Made by a program: the position numbers and the translations under genes
Notes under the pieces: generated by a model
Databases searched by the model: none
Told to the model about the DNA's origin: nothing
Seen by the model: only the letters and a program-made list of their open reading frames with translations
Assembly: GCF_001642795.1 (NCBI RefSeq)
Contig: NZ_LKEH01000026.1
Location: 224,900-288,276, forward strand
Origin: Pseudomonas viridiflava
GTDB taxonomy: Bacteria > Pseudomonadota > Gammaproteobacteria > Pseudomonadales > Pseudomonadaceae
Length of the DNA: 63,377 nucleotides
Reading direction: 5' to 3'
Part shown: piece by piece, positions 26,211 through 36,423 of the stretch
Numbering within the stretch: position 1 is the stretch's first letter
Layout of the letters: each line of letters begins with the position of its first letter

Positions 26211-28205
26211 TCAAATACCCCAGTGGGCTTTCAATTCGGGCGTCTTGCGCACTGCGCCCGGAATGGCCATCAGCATCGGCAGGCTCAAGGTGAAGCAACT
26301 GCCTTGTCCCGGCTCGGAATGATGGCTCAACTCACCGCCCTGCAACTCGACCAGTTTGCGGCAGATCGCCAGACCGATGCCCAGCCCGCCGTACTGACGG
26401 GTCATCGAGCCATCAACCTGGAAGAAATGCTCGTACAGCTTGACCTCGTCCAGACGGTTGAACCCGATGCCGGTGTCCATGACTTCGACCCGCAGGCGCA
26501 GACGGTCAAGATCCTGCGGCTGACCGCTGACCCGCACCCTGATCTCGCCTTCGCGGGTGAACTTGATGGCATTGTCCAGCAGGCACTCGACGCACTGGTA
26601 CAGCTTGTCGGCATCGCCACGAACCGTGGCAGGCAGCTTGTCGTCCAGATCGAAGGTCAGCGCCAGCGACTTGGCCTGCGCCGGGCTGTTGAAACGTTCA
26701 TGCAACTGGCCGAACAGTTCACTGACCTCAAACGCATCGCACTCGGCATACAGCACACCAGCCTGCAGCTCGGTGAGGGTCAGAATGCCGTTGATCATGC
26801 TCATCATGTCCTGGGCGGAACTGGCGGCGGTCTGTTGATACATCTCCAGTTCATCGCCCAGCTTCAGGGTCTGCATCAATTCCAGAGAACCGATCACCCC
26901 GTTCATGGGCGTGCGCAACTCGTGGGTGACCGTGGCCAGAAATTCGTCCTTGAGGCGGTTGCTGGTCGCCAGTTGCTGGTTCAGGCGTTCCAGATCCCTG
27001 CCGGTTGCCACCAGTGTCTGGGCCTGTTGTCGCCGGGCATGGTTGATGCGGTCGGCGAGCGCCATGGACAGCAGCGCCATTTCCAGCACAGTACCGATAT
27101 GGCACGCATACATGGTCAGGAAGGTATTGGGCAATTTGCCCAGCAGCATCAGGCCGAAAATCACCCCGCCGACCATGAACACCGACCAGGCAATCACGAA
27201 GTAACGCCCTACGCGCTCGCCCTTGGCAACGGCGACGATGCCCGCCAGATAGATCACAAGCGCCCCGGCCTCGACCAAATAGGTCGCCGAACGCAACGCA
27301 GGGCCGTAGCCCAGAAACAAGGCAATACCCATGACCACGGCAGCCGCGCCGACCATCACCAGCAGCAGCTTGTCGAGCCAGGGTGCCAGACGTTTGGTCA
27401 TCAGAAAGCTGCGTGAAAACTGGCAGGCGAACAGCGTCGCCATCGCCATCAGAAACGGTGTCGACGCATTCGCCCACCACGGGTTATTCGGCCACAGGTA
27501 TTCGATGGCGACCCCGTTGATCGACATCTGATACAGCCCGAACGACGCGACGTAGAGGATGTAATAGAGATAATCGGGGTCGCGCACGCTGATGAAGATG
27601 AACAGGTTGTAGACCAGCATCCCCAGCAATACGCCGTAGATCAGACCGAACACGTAGATCCGAGCCGGTTGGGCCTCGAGATAGGCATGGGTTGACCAGA
27701 GATTGAGCGGCCCCTGGAGCGAGCCCTCACTCTTGAGGCGCAGGTACACGGTGCGCTGCTGACCGGGCGGCACGTCCAGCTGGAAGAGGTAGTTGTTCTG
27801 TTTGAACTGACGGCTGGCGAACGGCAGCATGTCACCGGTCTGCCAGATCAGTGTCGGGCGTCCTACGGCGTCCTGTGTATAAAAGTCGACGTGATCCATC
27901 GGTGGGTACGCCAGCTCCAGCAGCCAGTCCGTATGCTGATCGGCCGTGCGGGGGCGATACAACAGATCGACTTTCAGCCAGAAAGCCGAACGCGAGTAGC
28001 CGGCATTGAAGGTGCGGGTTTGCAGAGGTCGAAACTCACGCGTGCCCGCCTCGGAGCTCACGCTTTCGATCGTCGCCTCACCCGTCGGGTCTTCGAACAC
28101 CTGAATCGCCCGCCCAAGCGGCAGGAACTGAGTGTTCTCATCAAACTCCACGGCATGAGCCAGCATTGGCAGCCAGACAGCAAGCATGATTAGCAGATAG
28201 CGCAT
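26211..28205 (-). CDS. ladS: LadS-like 7TMR-DISM sensor histidine kinase lacking a receiver domain
   Basis: This 664-residue protein has a signal peptide (1-18) and a periplasmic 7TMR-DISM extracellular domain (about 30-155). Seven membrane helices (about 170-390) and a coiled segment follow. The HisKA box is FLATVTHELRTPMNG with phospho-accepting His428, and the ATPase domain has LLDNAIKF, MDTGIGF and QYGGLGIGLAICRKL. It ends about 25 residues after the ATPase domain. P. aeruginosa LadS, encoded beside thiD, carries a receiver after the kinase, from memory; none is present here or in the 117 bp downstream. LadS feeds the Gac/Rsm network through GacS. The orthology call rests on domain order and position next to thiD. 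Confidence 0.82.
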   Translation of the reverse strand: MRYLLIMLAVWLPMLAHAVEFDENTQFLPLGRAIQVFEDPTGEATIESVSSEAGTREFRPLQTRTFNAGYSRSAFWLKVDLLYRPRTADQHTDWLLELAYPPMDHVDFYTQDAVGRPTLIWQTGDMLPFASRQFKQNNYLFQLDVPPGQQRTVYLRLKSEGSLQGPLNLWSTHAYLEAQPARIYVFGLIYGVLLGMLVYNLFIFISVRDPDYLYYILYVASFGLYQMSINGVAIEYLWPNNPWWANASTPFLMAMATLFACQFSRSFLMTKRLAPWLDKLLLVMVGAAAVVMGIALFLGYGPALRSATYLVEAGALVIYLAGIVAVAKGERVGRYFVIAWSVFMVGGVIFGLMLLGKLPNTFLTMYACHIGTVLEMALLSMALADRINHARRQQAQTLVATGRDLERLNQQLATSNRLKDEFLATVTHELRTPMNGVIGSLELMQTLKLGDELEMYQQTAASSAQDMMSMINGILTLTELQAGVLYAECDAFEVSELFGQLHERFNSPAQAKSLALTFDLDDKLPATVRGDADKLYQCVECLLDNAIKFTREGEIRVRVSGQPQDLDRLRLRVEVMDTGIGFNRLDEVKLYEHFFQVDGSMTRQYGGLGIGLAICRKLVELQGGELSHHSEPGQGSCFTLSLPMLMAIPGAVRKTPELKAHWGI

Positions 28206-28563
28206 TAAAGCCCCAAGGTCGGTCGTCGCGGCCACTCCATCCGTTGATGGCGACGTCCTGCAAATGTCTATCCTTGAAACAGGCTTAAGGGTGTGACCGG
28301 TACACGACAACTGCCTGTGGACACCGCAGCGGGCACGCCATTCAGCAGACTCTCGGAATAGTGAAGCATAGCCGTTAATAGCTTTAAGGCACCATCGCTT
28401 TAATAATCAAGACGATGGCTCTATTTCGGCACTTCCAGGCCAAACATGAATTTTCTTCGGATTTAACCAGGCCGCTCGGGCGTTCGGCGCGCTCTACCGA
28501 TCCGCAAGAAAATCGTTCATCGACAGACGGCCCCGGAAAGGTTTAGTGATAAGCTCGCGCACC
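28206..28563. other. Divergent promoter region of ladS and thiD
   Basis: In these 358 bp, no coding frame is seen. A CCATCG / CGATGG inverted repeat with a 15-bp loop lies near 28391-28417 in an AT-rich stretch. No thiamine riboswitch structure could be recognised in front of thiD. Confidence 0.45.
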
Positions 28564-29361
28564 ATGAATATCTATAGCTCCCGCCCCGTTGTCCTCTGCC
28601 TCTCCGGCCACGACCCTAGTGGCGGCGCCGGCATGCAGGCCGATATAGAAGCCCTGCTTGCCCAGGGTTGCCATGCCGCTCCGGTCATCACGGCGCTGAC
28701 GGTTCAAGACACCGTCAATGTCAGTGATTTCCGCGTGCTGGATCGCGACTGGGTGCTGGCCCAGGCGCATGCCGTCCTCAACGACTCGTGCGTCGCCGCC
28801 GTGAAGCTGGGCATGCTTGGCTCGCTGGACATGGTCGATACCGTTGTCGAGCTGCTGCAGGCCAATCCGCATCTGCCCATGGTCTGCGACCCCGTGTTGC
28901 GAGCCGGTGGCGGCGGACGTCTGGGCAAGGACGAAGTCGGTTATGCCATGCGCGAGCAACTGCTGCCGCTGTCAGCCATCGCCACGCCCAACCTGCCGGA
29001 AGCCCGCATCCTTGCGGAGTTGCCTGAAGGCACGGCGGATGAATGCGCAGAAAAGCTGCTGCCTTACTGCCAACATCTGCTGATTACCGGCGGGCATGGC
29101 GACGAACAACAGATCCACAACCGTCTCTATGTTCGTGGCGGCCAGACCCATACCTTTGTCTGTGAACGCTTGCCAGGCAGTTACCACGGTTCAGGCTGCA
29201 CACTGGCCAGCGCTCTTGCGGGACGATTGGCACAGGGCGAGGAAATGGTCAGCGCGGTGAAATCCGCCCTCGATTACACCTGGAGAACGTTGCGCGACGC
29301 CGAGCAGCTGGGCAAGGGTCAATTCGTCCCCCGCCGTCTTCCGCTGGACTTCTGTTCGTAA
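28564..29361 (+). CDS. thiD: Hydroxymethylpyrimidine / phosphomethylpyrimidine kinase
   Basis: This 265-residue ribokinase-fold enzyme phosphorylates HMP and then HMP-phosphate to HMP-pyrophosphate for thiamine synthesis. The substrate loop is [19 protein letters not shown]. The catalytic base region is [21 protein letters not shown], where the Gly-Ser-Gly-Cys anion hole is intact. The ATG at 28564 starts the family-typical [17 protein letters not shown]; six extra in-frame codons upstream are not needed. thiE follows 23 bp downstream, so thiD-thiE is an operon. Confidence 0.95.
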   Translation: MNIYSSRPVVLCLSGHDPSGGAGMQADIEALLAQGCHAAPVITALTVQDTVNVSDFRVLDRDWVLAQAHAVLNDSCVAAVKLGMLGSLDMVDTVVELLQANPHLPMVCDPVLRAGGGGRLGKDEVGYAMREQLLPLSAIATPNLPEARILAELPEGTADECAEKLLPYCQHLLITGGHGDEQQIHNRLYVRGGQTHTFVCERLPGSYHGSGCTLASALAGRLAQGEEMVSAVKSALDYTWRTLRDAEQLGKGQFVPRRLPLDFCS

Positions 29362-29384
29362 CGCACTGCCATGAGGGTCGATCC

Positions 29385-30014
29385 ATGAAACTACGTGGCC
29401 TGTATGCCATTACCGACAGCCAGTTGCTGACGGGCAGATTCCTGTCTTACGTTGAAGCCGCCCTTGATGGCGGCGTGACGCTGCTGCAATACCGGGACAA
29501 GACGGAAGACGAATCGCGCCGTCTGCGCGAGGCGACTGAACTGCTCAAGCTGTGCGAGCGTTACAAGACGCGGCTGATCATCAATGACGACGCAGAACTG
29601 GCGGCTCGTCTGGGTGTAGGCGTGCATCTGGGGCAGACCGACGGCTCATTGCCCGACGCACGCGCGTTGCTGGGACACAAGGCGATTGTCGGCGCGACCT
29701 GCCACGGCAAACTGGAACTGGCCGAGCGCGCCAAAGCCGACGGGGCGACTTACGTAGCCTTCGGACGGTTCTTCAACTCCCAGACCAAACCGAACGCGCC
29801 TGCCGTGCCTCTGGACCTGATCGCTCAGGTCCGCGCCAAGGTACACCTGCCTATCGCCGTCATCGGCGGCATCACCCTGGACAACGCCCCGCAACTGGTC
29901 GAGCACGGCGCCGACCTGCTGGCCGTCGTCCACGGCCTGTTCGGCGCCGAAACCCCTCAGGAAGTCACCCGCCGGGCCAAGGCATTCACCGAACTGCTGG
30001 CCAGCGGCCGCTGA
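29385..30014 (+). CDS. thiE: Thiamine-phosphate synthase
   Basis: This 209-residue TIM-barrel protein joins HMP-pyrophosphate and thiazole phosphate to thiamine phosphate. Motifs in order are [57 protein letters not shown] and [16 protein letters not shown]; the Mg- and phosphate-binding residues are present. It is downstream of thiD in an operon. After it comes a repeat-containing gap and then a convergent gene. Confidence 0.96.
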   Translation: MKLRGLYAITDSQLLTGRFLSYVEAALDGGVTLLQYRDKTEDESRRLREATELLKLCERYKTRLIINDDAELAARLGVGVHLGQTDGSLPDARALLGHKAIVGATCHGKLELAERAKADGATYVAFGRFFNSQTKPNAPAVPLDLIAQVRAKVHLPIAVIGGITLDNAPQLVEHGADLLAVVHGLFGAETPQEVTRRAKAFTELLASGR

Positions 30015-30021
30015 GCATGCC

Positions 30022-30100
30022 CGTGACGCTCTGCGTCACATCAAAAGCGGACGCAGAGCGTCCAGAGAGGCGCTACCACGCTGGAGCGTGGGAACGATCT
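30022..30100. repeat. Three tandem small palindromes between thiE and ogt
   Basis: GTGACG-CTCTG-CGTCAC (30023-30039), GGACGC-AGA-GCGTCC (30049-30063) and CCACGCT-GG-AGCGTGG (30076-30091) follow one another, and the last is followed by GAACGATC. They share the repeat words seen at 1-35 and 59341. They may double as a bidirectional transcription stop for the convergent genes. Confidence 0.65.
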
Positions 30101-30132
30101 ATTCCCGACGCTGATCGGCGTGAGAATGAAGA

Positions 30133-30654
30133 TCAAGCCTGCCCCACCAACTTGAACTCGAAATCCGGCATGCCGGTCGCATTTTCCAGCGCCAGCAGTG
30201 CGCGTTTGCGGTCGACGCCACCGGCATAACCGGTCAGATCGCCACCCGCGCCGATGACCCGATGGCACGGCACGATGATGGAGATCGGGTTCTTGCCGTT
30301 GGCGGTCCCCACTGCCCGCGAATGGCCGGGGCTCAAGCCCATCTTTCTTGCCATCGCTCCGTAGGAAATCATCTCGCCATAAGGAATGCGCGCCAGCTCA
30401 GCCCAGACCTGTTCCTGAAACGGCGTACCGCGCATGCGCAGCGGTACATCGAAGACCCGGCGCTCGCCGCGAAAGAACTCGGTCAGTTGCTCCTGCGCCA
30501 TCCGCACGACTCTGGGCACGTGCTGGTCGTCGGGCATCATCACCAGACCGGGATAGTGCTTCTGGCCAATGAAGTAAACGCCAGTCAGCGTATCGTCCTC
30601 GACACGCAGGGCGATGTCGCCCAAGGGGCTTGAAAGCAGATAGCCGGGAATCAT
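30133..30654 (-). CDS. ogt: Methylated-DNA--protein-cysteine S-methyltransferase
   Basis: This 173-residue protein removes O6-alkyl groups from guanine to its own active cysteine. The acceptor lies in PCHRVIGAGGDLTGYAGG (Cys130). The N-terminal part has the SSPLGDIALRVED strand typical of Ogt, and RIPYGEMISYGAMARKMG is the DNA-binding helix. Its start overlaps the end of the upstream ada/alkA-type gene by four bases, so the two repair genes are translationally coupled. Confidence 0.93.
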   Translation of the reverse strand: MIPGYLLSSPLGDIALRVEDDTLTGVYFIGQKHYPGLVMMPDDQHVPRVVRMAQEQLTEFFRGERRVFDVPLRMRGTPFQEQVWAELARIPYGEMISYGAMARKMGLSPGHSRAVGTANGKNPISIIVPCHRVIGAGGDLTGYAGGVDRKRALLALENATGMPDFEFKLVGQA

Positions 30655-32096
30655 GATGGTGTCTCCTCACGTTGATGCCAGACATGCACGGTCGCGTAGG
30701 CTCGCCACGGCGCCCACTGGCTCGCATGCTCGTTGAGCTGCGCAGCCGTCGTGCAACCCAGGCGTTTTTTGAGCACCGCATCGCCTTCGGGAAACGCATT
30801 GGGCCAGCCCAGGGCGCGCATGGCAATGTATTGCACGGTCCACTCGCCGATGCCGCGAATGTGTCGCAGCTCCGCCAGCGTTTCGTCCAGTGGCACCAGC
30901 GGCTCAAGCAGGATCCGCCCCGCCGCCACTTCCTCGGCGACTGCGATAATCGCCTCGGCGCGAATGCGGATCAGGCCGGTGGCGATCAGGTCCTCATAAT
31001 GCAGCGCTGCGATGGCCTGCGCGGTCGGAAACGCATGGTGCAGCCCGAAGGGTGCATCGCTGACCGGCGTGCCGAATCGTTCGGCAATCCGGCCCAGAAT
31101 CGCTCGTGCATTGAGCACCGATATCTGCTGGCCGACCACCGCCCGCACCGCAATTTCGAAGCCGTCGAACGCACCGGGAACACGCATGCCGTGCAGATCG
31201 CCAATAAGCGGTCCAAGGTGCGCATCGACCAGATCAGGTCGGCAGCCAGTGTCGAACACCCTCCGCACCCGCCCGAGCACCACTGCGACCGCCGCTTGCA
31301 ACGAGGCCGACATGGTCACCACCAACGCGTGCCGCTGGGGTGCATCGGTCACGCTGATCCAGCCAGAGACCTTGCGCCCCGCATGCTCGACTTCGATGAC
31401 CCGCGCATAAACGTCGTCACTTACATGCTCGACGCCGGCAATGCAGCGATGCGCGAGAAACGCCAGCACGCCTTTCCACGAAAATGGCGGCCGGTAGGAC
31501 AGCTCAAAGCGCAGCTCGGCGTCGTCGGCTTTGTGCGCTGCCTTCCTCAGCCGCGTCGGATTCAGGCTGTAGCGCGCCTGAAAGACATCGTTGAAACGTC
31601 GCACGCTGCCAAAACCTGCCGCCAGCGCCACCTCGGTCATGGACAATCCGGTGTCGGTCAACAGGCGCTTGGCAATCAACAAACGTTGCGTCTGCGCGAA
31701 ATCAATCATCGAGACGCCAAACTCGGCTTCAAAAATCCGTCGCAGGTGCCGTGCCGTGACACCGACTCGCTCAGCCAACGCATCCAGTGTTCTGCCACTC
31801 AGAAAGCCCTCCTCTATCAACCGGGCCGCGGCCTGTGCCAGCCTGCTCGACATGTCCAGCAGGCTTTGTCCGGGTGCCAGTTCAGGACGGCAACGCAGGC
31901 ACGGACGAAACCCCGCCTGCTCGGCAGCCGCAGCCGTTCTGTAGAAACTGCAGTTTCTGGCCTGCGGCGCACGCACCGGGCACATCGGCCGGCAATAAAT
32001 ACCGGTGGACGACACGCCCATGAAAAACCAGCCGTCAAACCGGCGGTCCCTGGCGATAAACGCGGCGTAGCAGATAGTGGGATCGAGAGTGTTCAT
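30651..32096 (-). CDS. Ada-AlkA fusion: methylphosphotriester sensor, AraC HTH and 3-methyladenine glycosylase
   Basis: This is a 481-residue three-part protein. Residues 1-75 are the Ada zinc domain with Cys35, Cys39, Cys66 and Cys69; Cys35 corresponds to the phosphotriester acceptor. Residues about 85-185 are an AraC-type HTH (LAERVGVTARHLRRIFEAEFG). Residues about 195-481 are AlkA: an N-terminal AlkA_N part, then the HhH-GPD glycosylase with LRHIRGIGEWTVQYIAMRAL and the catalytic Asp in NAFPEGD. It should sense DNA methylation, activate transcription and excise 3-alkylpurines. The alkyl-guanine methyltransferase activity is supplied by the overlapping ogt. Autoregulation is expected from the family but not visible here. 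Confidence 0.92.
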   Translation of the reverse strand: MNTLDPTICYAAFIARDRRFDGWFFMGVSSTGIYCRPMCPVRAPQARNCSFYRTAAAAEQAGFRPCLRCRPELAPGQSLLDMSSRLAQAAARLIEEGFLSGRTLDALAERVGVTARHLRRIFEAEFGVSMIDFAQTQRLLIAKRLLTDTGLSMTEVALAAGFGSVRRFNDVFQARYSLNPTRLRKAAHKADDAELRFELSYRPPFSWKGVLAFLAHRCIAGVEHVSDDVYARVIEVEHAGRKVSGWISVTDAPQRHALVVTMSASLQAAVAVVLGRVRRVFDTGCRPDLVDAHLGPLIGDLHGMRVPGAFDGFEIAVRAVVGQQISVLNARAILGRIAERFGTPVSDAPFGLHHAFPTAQAIAALHYEDLIATGLIRIRAEAIIAVAEEVAAGRILLEPLVPLDETLAELRHIRGIGEWTVQYIAMRALGWPNAFPEGDAVLKKRLGCTTAAQLNEHASQWAPWRAYATVHVWHQREETPS

Positions 32097-32292
32097 GGGC
32101 AGACTCTATTCCAGGCCCCGGCAAAAGTCTGGCTGAATTCGGACATGTGCATCTGACCGGCGCTCATCATTTGTTATAGTGGCGCCTCCTGCGCTTTCTC
32201 TGGCTCACGCCCATCCAATAAAGCAGTCACTGCTCACCTCGGCTGACGCCAGCGTAGACCCGACTTCCTCGTTTCAAAGCAGAGACCCGATC

Positions 32293-33576
32293 ATGTCCCG
32301 TTCCGAAACACTGTTCGCCAATGCTCAAAAACATATTCCCGGTGGCGTGAACTCGCCGGTTCGTGCGTTCAAGAGCGTGGGTGGCACACCGCTGTTCTTC
32401 AAGCACGCTGCTGGCGCTTACGTTACTGACGAAGACGACAAACGCTACGTTGATTACGTCGGCTCATGGGGCCCGATGATTCTTGGCCACAGCCACCCGG
32501 AAGTACTCGACGCAGTACGCAGCCAACTGGAACACGGCCTGTCCTATGGCGCACCGACCGCCATGGAAACCGAGATGGCCGATCTGGTCTGCTCGCTGGT
32601 GCCGTCGATGGAAATGGTGCGCATGGTCAGCTCCGGCACTGAAGCCACCATGAGCGCCATCCGTCTGGCCCGTGGTTACACCGGCCGCGACAGCATCATC
32701 AAATTCGAAGGCTGCTACCACGGCCACTCCGACAGCCTGCTGGTCAAGGCTGGTTCCGGCGCACTGACCCTGGGTGTACCGAGCTCGCCGGGCGTACCTG
32801 CAGCCTTTGCCAAACACACCCTGACCGTGCCGTTCAACGACCTGGAAGCGGTGCGTGACATGCTCGCGCAAGTGGGCCAGGAAGTGGCGTGCATCATCGT
32901 CGAGCCTGTGGCTGGCAACATGAACTGCGTACCGCCAGCGCCGGGTTATCTGCAAGGCCTGCGCGACTTGTGCGACGAGCACGGCGTGGTGCTGATTTTC
33001 GACGAAGTCATGACCGGCTTCCGCGTTGCCCTCGGCGGCGCACAGGCGTACTACGGCGTGACGCCAGACCTGAGCACCTTCGGCAAGATCATCGGCGGTG
33101 GCATGCCGGTCGGCTGCTTCGGCGGCAAACGCGAAATCATGTCGCACATCGCCCCGCTCGGCCCGGTCTATCAGGCAGGCACGCTGTCCGGCAACCCGCT
33201 GGCAATGGCTGCCGGTCTGACCACGCTGCGCCTGATCAGCCGTCCGGGCTTTCACGATGAACTGAGCGATTACACCCGTCGCCTGCTGGAAGGCCTGCAA
33301 CAACGCGCTGACGCCGCAGGCATTGCGTTCGTGACCACCCAGGCGGGCGGCATGTTCGGCCTGTACTTCAGCGATGCCAGGGAAATCGTCACCTTCCAGG
33401 ACGTGATGACCAGTGACGCCGACCGCTTCAAGCGCTTCTTCCATCTGATGCTCGAAGGCGGTGTGTATCTGGCGCCAAGCGCGTTCGAAGCAGGCTTCAC
33501 TTCCATTGCCCATGGCGATGCCGAATTGCAGCTGACGCTGGATGCTGCCGAAAAGGCCTTCGCTGCGCTTAAATAA
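32293..33576 (+). CDS. hemL: Glutamate-1-semialdehyde 2,1-aminomutase
   Basis: This 427-residue PLP enzyme moves the amino group of glutamate semialdehyde to give 5-aminolevulinate, the first tetrapyrrole precursor. The PLP-binding Lys is in [14 protein letters not shown]. Other family marks are [36 protein letters not shown] and [17 protein letters not shown]. The ATG at 32293 ([12 protein letters not shown]) is the conserved start; the frame is open 38 codons further up. A stem-loop follows. Confidence 0.97.
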   Translation: MSRSETLFANAQKHIPGGVNSPVRAFKSVGGTPLFFKHAAGAYVTDEDDKRYVDYVGSWGPMILGHSHPEVLDAVRSQLEHGLSYGAPTAMETEMADLVCSLVPSMEMVRMVSSGTEATMSAIRLARGYTGRDSIIKFEGCYHGHSDSLLVKAGSGALTLGVPSSPGVPAAFAKHTLTVPFNDLEAVRDMLAQVGQEVACIIVEPVAGNMNCVPPAPGYLQGLRDLCDEHGVVLIFDEVMTGFRVALGGAQAYYGVTPDLSTFGKIIGGGMPVGCFGGKREIMSHIAPLGPVYQAGTLSGNPLAMAAGLTTLRLISRPGFHDELSDYTRRLLEGLQQRADAAGIAFVTTQAGGMFGLYFSDAREIVTFQDVMTSDADRFKRFFHLMLEGGVYLAPSAFEAGFTSIAHGDAELQLTLDAAEKAFAALK

Positions 33577-33885
33577 GCTGCTGCGGATGATTCGTGCAGG
33601 CAAGTTTCGCCTGCACGAATCCATATCGGTGAATGAAACTGAACGTTGTTGCAGCAATTAGCTTCTACACTGCAATGCGATTGACGTGATCAATCGACGC
33701 AAACATGGGAAACGACTGTCTTGCTTCAGGGTTTTTCGCCTGAGGGTCCGTAGGTTTTTACTGGCCGCGCAGCAGAAAATCCGTAAAGACTTTGTAAGGT
33801 TGGCTCTGCTTATTTCATAATGCGCAGCCAGCACGTTTAGCTGGTCGGGCACGCCCGCACCTTTTTCAGAGGTAAGTCGACTTCC
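33577..33885. other. Intergenic region after hemL
   Basis: In these 309 bp, a perfect 12-bp inverted repeat ATTCGTGCAGGC / GCCTGCACGAAT (33590-33620, 7-nt loop) follows hemL and probably stops or protects its transcript, though it lacks a T run. The rest carries the promoter of the Sel1 gene. No gene is seen. Confidence 0.55.
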
Positions 33886-34434
33886 ATGAACCGCACCGGC
33901 CGCACCCTTGCATTGGGCTGCCTGTTGCTTGTCTATCCTCTGCTGGCTATTGCCGGCAGCAACTCGTTGTTGATCCCAGCGATGGGTCGCTGCACCCTCA
34001 ATACTCAGCCTGAGAACCTGCCCGCTGCACTTGCAGCCTGTCAGCAGGCCGCTCAGTCCGGGGATGCACAGGCGCAGTACGAGTTGGGTGAGTTCTATTA
34101 CGAAGGCAAGAATGTACCTCGCGATCTGCCACAAGCCCTCGGTTATTTCGAGCAGGCTTCGTTGCAGGGTCACGCGCAGGCGCAATATCAGTTGGGCCTG
34201 ATGTTCAGTCGCGGCGAAGGTGTGCAGGCCAATAACATCCAGGCCTATATCGTGCTGAAGATGGCAGCGGTCAACGGATCTGAAGATGCACTGGACGCAG
34301 CGGACGAAGTTTCGGCAAAAATGAAGCGCGACGAGCTGGAAGTCGCCACTCAGGTACTGGGACAGATTTTCCGCAAATACCTCATGGAACTGCAGACGGC
34401 CGAAGGCCGCAGCCCGTTCTCCCCATTGCCCTGA
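33886..34434 (+). CDS. Sel1-repeat periplasmic protein
   Basis: This 182-residue protein has a signal peptide (about 1-23, ending LAIAG). Two clear Sel1/TPR-like repeats follow: AQAQYELGEFYYEGKNVPRDLPQALGYFEQA (about 65-95), and the next AQAQYQLGLMFSRGEGVQANNIQAYIVLKMA. Such repeats mediate protein contacts. The function is unknown. It is a conserved neighbour of hemL in Pseudomonas, from memory of the gene order. Confidence 0.82.
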   Translation: MNRTGRTLALGCLLLVYPLLAIAGSNSLLIPAMGRCTLNTQPENLPAALAACQQAAQSGDAQAQYELGEFYYEGKNVPRDLPQALGYFEQASLQGHAQAQYQLGLMFSRGEGVQANNIQAYIVLKMAAVNGSEDALDAADEVSAKMKRDELEVATQVLGQIFRKYLMELQTAEGRSPFSPLP

Positions 34435-34470
34435 TCGATTGTCTTCAGGGCAACAGTCTCGACTCTCTGG

Positions 34471-34797
34471 CTACTTTTCCGGCATCGGCATGGGAAACGG
34501 CATCACATTGCTGACGCCCTTCGCTTCGCTGATCTTCGGCGTGCCCATGCGCTCGACTTCATCGATACGCACGATCGAATGCATCGGCACGAAACTGCGC
34601 ACCACGCCTTCGAACTGGGCCTTGAGCTTTTCTTCGCTCGGGTCGACCACCACTGTCGTGCGCTCGCCGAAGACGAACTCTTCCACTTCCAGAAAACCCC
34701 ACAGATCGCTTTGATAGATCTGCTTGGCGTACATCTCGAACACCTGGCCCTGGTTGAGGAAAATCACCTTGTAGATTGGAGCTTCGCGTTTGGTCAT
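34471..34797 (-). CDS. DUF1820 family protein
   Basis: This 108-residue cytoplasmic protein begins MTKREAPIYKVIFLNQGQVFEMYAK, the typical DUF1820 start, and continues with DLWGFLEVEEFVFGE and SFVPMHSIVRIDEVE. It ends in a Pro/Met-rich tail. The upstream 14 codons are not family-like, so the start at 34797 is used. It is divergent from miaB. The function is unknown. Confidence 0.85.
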   Translation of the reverse strand: MTKREAPIYKVIFLNQGQVFEMYAKQIYQSDLWGFLEVEEFVFGERTTVVVDPSEEKLKAQFEGVVRSFVPMHSIVRIDEVERMGTPKISEAKGVSNVMPFPMPMPEK

Positions 34798-34887
34798 GGT
34801 TGGCGGGTAACGATTCGCGGATGAAAAAGGGGCACGCACTATAGCATGCCCGTCGGATCGCCCCTAGGAACCCAAGCGTATCGCCCC

Positions 34888-34893
34888 TATAAT
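34888..34893 (+). promoter_or_regulatory. Candidate -10 box of miaB
   Basis: A perfect TATAAT lies 33 bp before the miaB ATG. No clear -35 box is found 16-18 bp upstream, so this is a candidate only. Confidence 0.4.
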
Positions 34894-34925
34894 GCGCGGT
34901 TCTTTGAACCAGTTGATGATCACGA

Positions 34926-36254
34926 ATGGCCAAGAAGCTTTATATCGAAACCCACGGTTGCCAGATGAACGAGTACGACAGCTCGCGCATGGTCGACCTG
35001 TTGGGCGAACATCAGGCCCTGGAAGTCACCGCCCGCGCGGAAGACGCCGACGTGATCCTGCTTAACACCTGCTCGATTCGCGAGCGCGCCCAGGACCGGG
35101 TTTACTCCCAACTGGGCCGCTGGCGCGAACTGAAACTGGCCAAGCCGGAAATGGTGATCGCCGTTGGCGGCTGTGTAGCCAGTCAGGAAGGCGCGGCCAT
35201 CCGCGACCGCGCGCCCTATGTGGACGTGGTCTTCGGCCCTCAAACACTGCACCGCCTGCCGGACATGATCGACGCCGCACGTATCACGCGCCTGCCACAG
35301 GTCGACGTCTCGTTCCCGGAAATCGAAAAATTCGACCATTTGCCCGAGCCACGCGTCGATGGCCCGAGCGCTTACGTGTCGGTAATGGAAGGCTGCAGCA
35401 AGTACTGCACATTCTGCGTGGTGCCTTACACCCGCGGCGAAGAAGTCAGCCGACCGTTCGATGACGTGCTCACTGAAGTCATTCATCTGGCCGAAAACGG
35501 TGTGCGCGAAGTCACGCTGCTGGGTCAGAACGTCAACGGTTATCGCGGTGCCATGCACGACGGGCGTGTCGCAGACCTGGCGGACCTGATCCGCGTGGTC
35601 GCTGCGGTCGATGGCATCGACCGCATTCGCTACACCACATCGCACCCGCTGGAGTTTTCCGACAGCCTGATCCAGGCCCACGCCGAAGTGCCTGAGCTGG
35701 TCAAACACCTGCATTTGCCGGTGCAGTCGGGCTCGGATCGTATTCTGGCGGCCATGAAGCGCAACCACACCACGCTGGAATACAAGTCCAAGCTGCGCAA
35801 GCTCAAGGCTGCCGTGCCGGGCATCTGCATCAGCTCCGACTTTATCGTCGGCTTCCCGGGCGAAACCGAGAAAGACTTCGAAAACACCATGAAGCTGATC
35901 GAGGACGTCGGTTTCGACTTCTCCTTCTCGTTCGTCTACAGCCCGCGCCCCGGCACACCGGCGGCCGATCTGAAAGACGAAACGCCGGAAGCCCTGAAGA
36001 AAGAACGTCTGGCCGCGCTGCAACACCGGCTCAACCAGCAGGGATTCGAGATCAGCCGACAGATGGTTGGCAGCACCCAGCGCATTCTGGTAACCGACTA
36101 CTCCAAGAAGGACCCCGGCGAGCTGCAGGGCCGTACCGAGAACAACCGGATCGTCAACTTCCGCTGCGACAACCCGAAACTGATCGGCCAGTTCGCCGAT
36201 GTGCATATCGATGACGCACAGCCTCATTCCCTGCGCGGATCTCTGCTTCAATAA
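34926..36254 (+). CDS. miaB: tRNA-2-methylthio-N6-dimethylallyladenosine synthase
   Basis: This 442-residue radical-SAM enzyme adds the methylthio group to i6A37 of tRNAs. The N-terminal auxiliary cluster cysteines are in [15 protein letters not shown] and VGGCVAS. The SAM cluster is [17 protein letters not shown], and a TRAM domain ends the protein (about 380-442). All cluster cysteines are present. It leads the miaB-ybeZ-ybeY-corC-lnt block, with a 169-bp gap to ybeZ. Confidence 0.97.
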   Translation: MAKKLYIETHGCQMNEYDSSRMVDLLGEHQALEVTARAEDADVILLNTCSIRERAQDRVYSQLGRWRELKLAKPEMVIAVGGCVASQEGAAIRDRAPYVDVVFGPQTLHRLPDMIDAARITRLPQVDVSFPEIEKFDHLPEPRVDGPSAYVSVMEGCSKYCTFCVVPYTRGEEVSRPFDDVLTEVIHLAENGVREVTLLGQNVNGYRGAMHDGRVADLADLIRVVAAVDGIDRIRYTTSHPLEFSDSLIQAHAEVPELVKHLHLPVQSGSDRILAAMKRNHTTLEYKSKLRKLKAAVPGICISSDFIVGFPGETEKDFENTMKLIEDVGFDFSFSFVYSPRPGTPAADLKDETPEALKKERLAALQHRLNQQGFEISRQMVGSTQRILVTDYSKKDPGELQGRTENNRIVNFRCDNPKLIGQFADVHIDDAQPHSLRGSLLQ

Positions 36255-36423
36255 CCCTTGCGCCCCGTCGCGGAAACGAATGGCCGAATGAATTCGTTTC
36301 CGTGCGGTCCCTACCATTGAGCACGGTGAATCTTCCACGCAGAAGGCAAGGCTTTCGCCTGACCACCGCCAGGGAGTATTCTTCAATACATCTCAATTGC
36401 CGCCGGACGGCCATTAAAAGACC

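Noticed and set aside
28206..28563. Thiamine riboswitch before thiD
   Set aside because: No recognisable conserved TPP-aptamer sequence elements could be found in the leader.
34920..36386. 488-codon minus-strand frame opposite miaB
   Set aside because: It lies wholly antisense to miaB and has the Val/Gln/Asp-biased composition of an antisense frame.
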